A stretch of DNA of 23,019 nt from an uncultured Acidobacteriota bacterium (GTDB taxonomy: Bacteria; Acidobacteriota; JAAYUB01): assembly GCA_937925645.1 (NCBI GenBank), contig CALAMB010000215.1, positions 1 to 23,019 on the forward strand, given 5' to 3'. The notes under the pieces were generated by a model. It was given only the letters and a program-made list of their open reading frames with translations. It was not told the DNA's origin and searched no databases. Within the stretch, counting starts at the first letter, position 1. Each line of letters begins with the position of its first letter. The position numbers and the translations under genes are program-made. Positions 21,429 through 23,019 of this stretch are shown one piece after another.

Positions 21429-22193
21429 GTGCAGACAAATCCTCCGTTCACCGAACGCGACCTCCGCCGCCGGGTGGGCGAGGTCATCGGCCGTTACGGC
21501 ATGCTGGGCGACGGCGACCGGGTGCTCGTGGCCATCAGCGGGGGCAAAGACTCGCTGGTGATGCTGGACGTGCTCCTCCGCCTGCGGCGCCGGGCGCCAG
21601 TGCGCTACGAACTGGTTCCGTTCACGTTGGATCCGGGCTTCCCGGATTTTGACACCGAAACAATCAAGGAGCAGGTGGCCCGCCTGGGCGCGGAACTGAC
21701 TGTGGAGTCGGCCCCGATTGCCGACATCATCGAGTCGAAGCGGACGAATGCCCCGACTTGCTGTCCCCTGTGCTCCCGCCTGCGGCGCGGCCACCTGTAT
21801 GCGGCGGCGCCCCGGCACCGGTGTAACAAGATCGCCCTTGGCCACCACGCCGACGACATCATCGAGAACCTGCTGCTGAACCTGTTTTTCACCGGCCAGC
21901 TGGCGGGCATGCCGCCCGTGCTGCGGGCCGACGACGGTCGGAACACCGTGATCCGGCCCCTCTGTCATGTCTACGAACGCGAGGTGGCTCAGTACTTCGC
22001 CGGCCTCGGACTGGCGGCCGTGCCGTCGGCCTGCCCGGAGAAAAACCTCCAGCGGCTCCGCCGGCAATGGGTGAAGGACGTGTTGGCCGATCTCGAGCGG
22101 CACGTCCCCCGGATCCGGAACAGCGCCCTGGCCGCCATGGCCAATGTCCGGGAGCGCTTCCTCATGGATCCCCGGTTTCTCGACCGGCTGTAA
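21429..22193 (+). CDS. ttcA: TtcA-family tRNA 2-thiocytidine biosynthesis protein
   Basis: TtcA uses ATP and a 4Fe-4S cluster to put sulfur on cytidine 32 of certain tRNAs. The protein has an N-terminal PP-loop (SGGKDS, about residues 37-42), the CPLCSRLRRG motif (Cys112, Cys115), GHHADDIIEN (about 138-147) and a third cysteine in SACPEKNLQRLRR (Cys202), which fits the three cluster-ligand cysteines of TtcA. At 254 residues it is shorter than E. coli TtcA but near the bacterial norm. The GTG at 21429 is preceded by GAGG 9 bases upstream. An in-frame GTG at 21414 has no visible ribosome-binding site but cannot be excluded. The 108 bases after the dehydrogenase gene show no convincing promoter, so the two may be co-transcribed. 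A TtcA-like paralogue with another target is possible. Confidence 0.85.
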   Translation: MQTNPPFTERDLRRRVGEVIGRYGMLGDGDRVLVAISGGKDSLVMLDVLLRLRRRAPVRYELVPFTLDPGFPDFDTETIKEQVARLGAELTVESAPIADIIESKRTNAPTCCPLCSRLRRGHLYAAAPRHRCNKIALGHHADDIIENLLLNLFFTGQLAGMPPVLRADDGRNTVIRPLCHVYEREVAQYFAGLGLAAVPSACPEKNLQRLRRQWVKDVLADLERHVPRIRNSALAAMANVRERFLMDPRFLDRL

Positions 22194-22221
22194 TTTCTCT
22201 TTCTTTTTCCGAAAATTTAAT

Positions 22222-22227
22222 TACAAT
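22222..22227 (+). promoter_or_regulatory. Possible -10 box for the tRNA-Ser gene
   Basis: TACAAT lies in an AT-rich patch 55 bases upstream of the tRNA, just after ttcA. No good -35 is seen at the expected distance. The tRNA needs a promoter or readthrough from ttcA, and this is the best visible candidate. Confidence 0.25.
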
Positions 22228-22281
22228 ACGCCTTCTGCGATCGGGTCCGTTCTTTACGGTCATTGGATATTCAACCCTTCC

Positions 22282-22371
<90 letters not shown>

Positions 22372-22382
22372 TTTCATCTTGA

Positions 22383-22418
22383 GCCGCCCGCGCCTGAGCC
22401 GGAGCGGCCATTTTTTTT
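22383..22418 (+). terminator. Intrinsic terminator after tRNA-Ser
   Basis: GCCGCCCG pairs with CGG-A-GCGGC (8 base pairs with one bulged A) around a 9-base loop. It is followed after CA by eight T residues. It lies 12 bases after the tRNA and ends that transcript, separating it from the following gene. Confidence 0.7.
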
Positions 22419-22457
22419 GGCCTCCCGCGGGGCGGCCAATCAACAGGAGTCGCGCTC

Positions 22458-23019
22458 ATGAAACAGCTCGTGGAATGCGTCCCCAACTTCAGCGAGGGCC
22501 GGGATCGGGCGCTCATCGACAAGATCGTGGCGGCCATGGCGTCCGTCAAGGGCGTCAAGGTGCTGGACGTGGATCCCGGCGCCGACACGAACCGCACCGT
22601 GGTCACCCTGATCGGCGAGCCGGCGCCGGTGGCCGAGGCGGCCTTCCAGGGCATCCGCCGCGCCGCCGAGCTCATCGACATGTCGAAGCACAGCGGGGCC
22701 CATCCGCGGATCGGCGCCACCGACGTCTGCCCCTTCGTGCCGGTGAGCGGCGTCACCATGGCCGACTGCGCCGAGCTGGCCCGGCAGGTGGGCCGGCGCG
22801 TCGGCGACGAGCTGGGCATCCCGGTGTACCTGTACGAAGCCGCGGCGGCCTCCCCCCAGCGGGTCAACCTGGCGGACGTCCGGGCCGGGGAGTACGAGGG
22901 CCTGGCCGACAAGCTCCGGGATCCCGCCTGGAAGCCCGACTTCGGCCCGGCGACTTTCAACGCCCGCGCCGGCGCCACCGTGATCGGCGCCCGGGAGTTC
23001 CTGATCGCCTACAACATCA
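22458..23019 (+). CDS. ftcD: Glutamate formimidoyltransferase, 5' part
   Basis: The open frame runs off the window after 187 codons. The N-terminus MKQLVECVPNFSEGRD and the GAHPRIGATDVCPFVPVSG stretch (about residues 76-94) are signatures of glutamate formimidoyltransferase. This enzyme moves the formimino group from N-formimino-glutamate, a histidine breakdown product, to tetrahydrofolate in the cytoplasm. AGGAG lies 8 bases before the ATG. The gene follows the tRNA terminator, and no clear promoter was recognised in the short gap between. Whether a cyclodeaminase domain is fused at the C-terminus cannot be seen. Confidence 0.93.
   Translation, partial: MKQLVECVPNFSEGRDRALIDKIVAAMASVKGVKVLDVDPGADTNRTVVTLIGEPAPVAEAAFQGIRRAAELIDMSKHSGAHPRIGATDVCPFVPVSGVTMADCAELARQVGRRVGDELGIPVYLYEAAAASPQRVNLADVRAGEYEGLADKLRDPAWKPDFGPATFNARAGATVIGAREFLIAYNI

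Overview
This 23 kb window is GC-rich, gene-dense bacterial chromosome with no gene-free stretch over 300 bases (the longest is about 170). The gene content points to a Gram-negative, probably anaerobic bacterium. Evidence for this is an outer-membrane Wza-type polysaccharide exporter, a Wzc-type tyrosine kinase, a ferredoxin-dependent 2-oxoacid oxidoreductase, and glutamate formimidoyltransferase. The style (secreted SUMF1-like, PEGA and FecR-like proteins, Ala/Pro-rich linkers, a RodZ-like protein next to a helical-repeat protein) is reminiscent of Acidobacteriota or a related deep lineage. That placement is inference and no marker here settles it.

Layout. Everything from 1 to about 18756 is read leftward (minus strand) and everything from 18926 onward rightward, with one divergent promoter region between them. 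Reading leftward in transcription order: a RodZ-like membrane HTH protein and a helical-repeat protein of unknown function (18756-16814); a lytic transglycosylase, glmS and galU (16745-13230), where glmS and galU supply UDP-sugar precursors; a Wza-like exporter and a Wzc-like BY-kinase (13087-9762); then a six-gene run of FecR-like, PEGA-like, SUMF1-like, CpsB-type phosphatase, TPR/carbohydrate-binding-like protein and O-antigen ligase/polymerase (9672-3529). Next come the SRP RNA gene (3457-3365), the classic dnaX-ybaB-recR cluster (3330-739), and the gamma and start of the delta subunit genes of a pyruvate/2-oxoacid:ferredoxin oxidoreductase (621-1, running off the edge).

Reading rightward: a NusG/RfaH-family paralogue (18926-19450), a CoA-acylating aldehyde dehydrogenase with a long C-terminal tail resembling bacterial-microcompartment cargo (19545-21320), a TtcA-family tRNA thiolase (21429-22193), tRNA-Ser(GGA) with a terminator, and the start of a glutamate formimidoyltransferase gene (22458 to the edge).

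How it fits together. The centre is an envelope polysaccharide locus: precursor synthesis (GlmS, GalU), polymerisation/ligation, chain-length control and export (Wzc, Wza), and dephosphorylation of the kinase (CpsB type). Its unusual part is a set of secreted or membrane-anchored accessory proteins (FecR-like, PEGA-like, SUMF1-like, TPR/CBM-like) of unknown role, placed between kinase and phosphatase. No glycosyltransferase or flippase is present, so the sugar-assembly genes must lie elsewhere. The specialised NusG paralogue nearby could be the processive antiterminator for this locus. Good sigma-70-like promoters are visible upstream of the Wza gene, the transglycosylase gene, the NusG paralogue, the aldehyde dehydrogenase gene and the SRP RNA gene.
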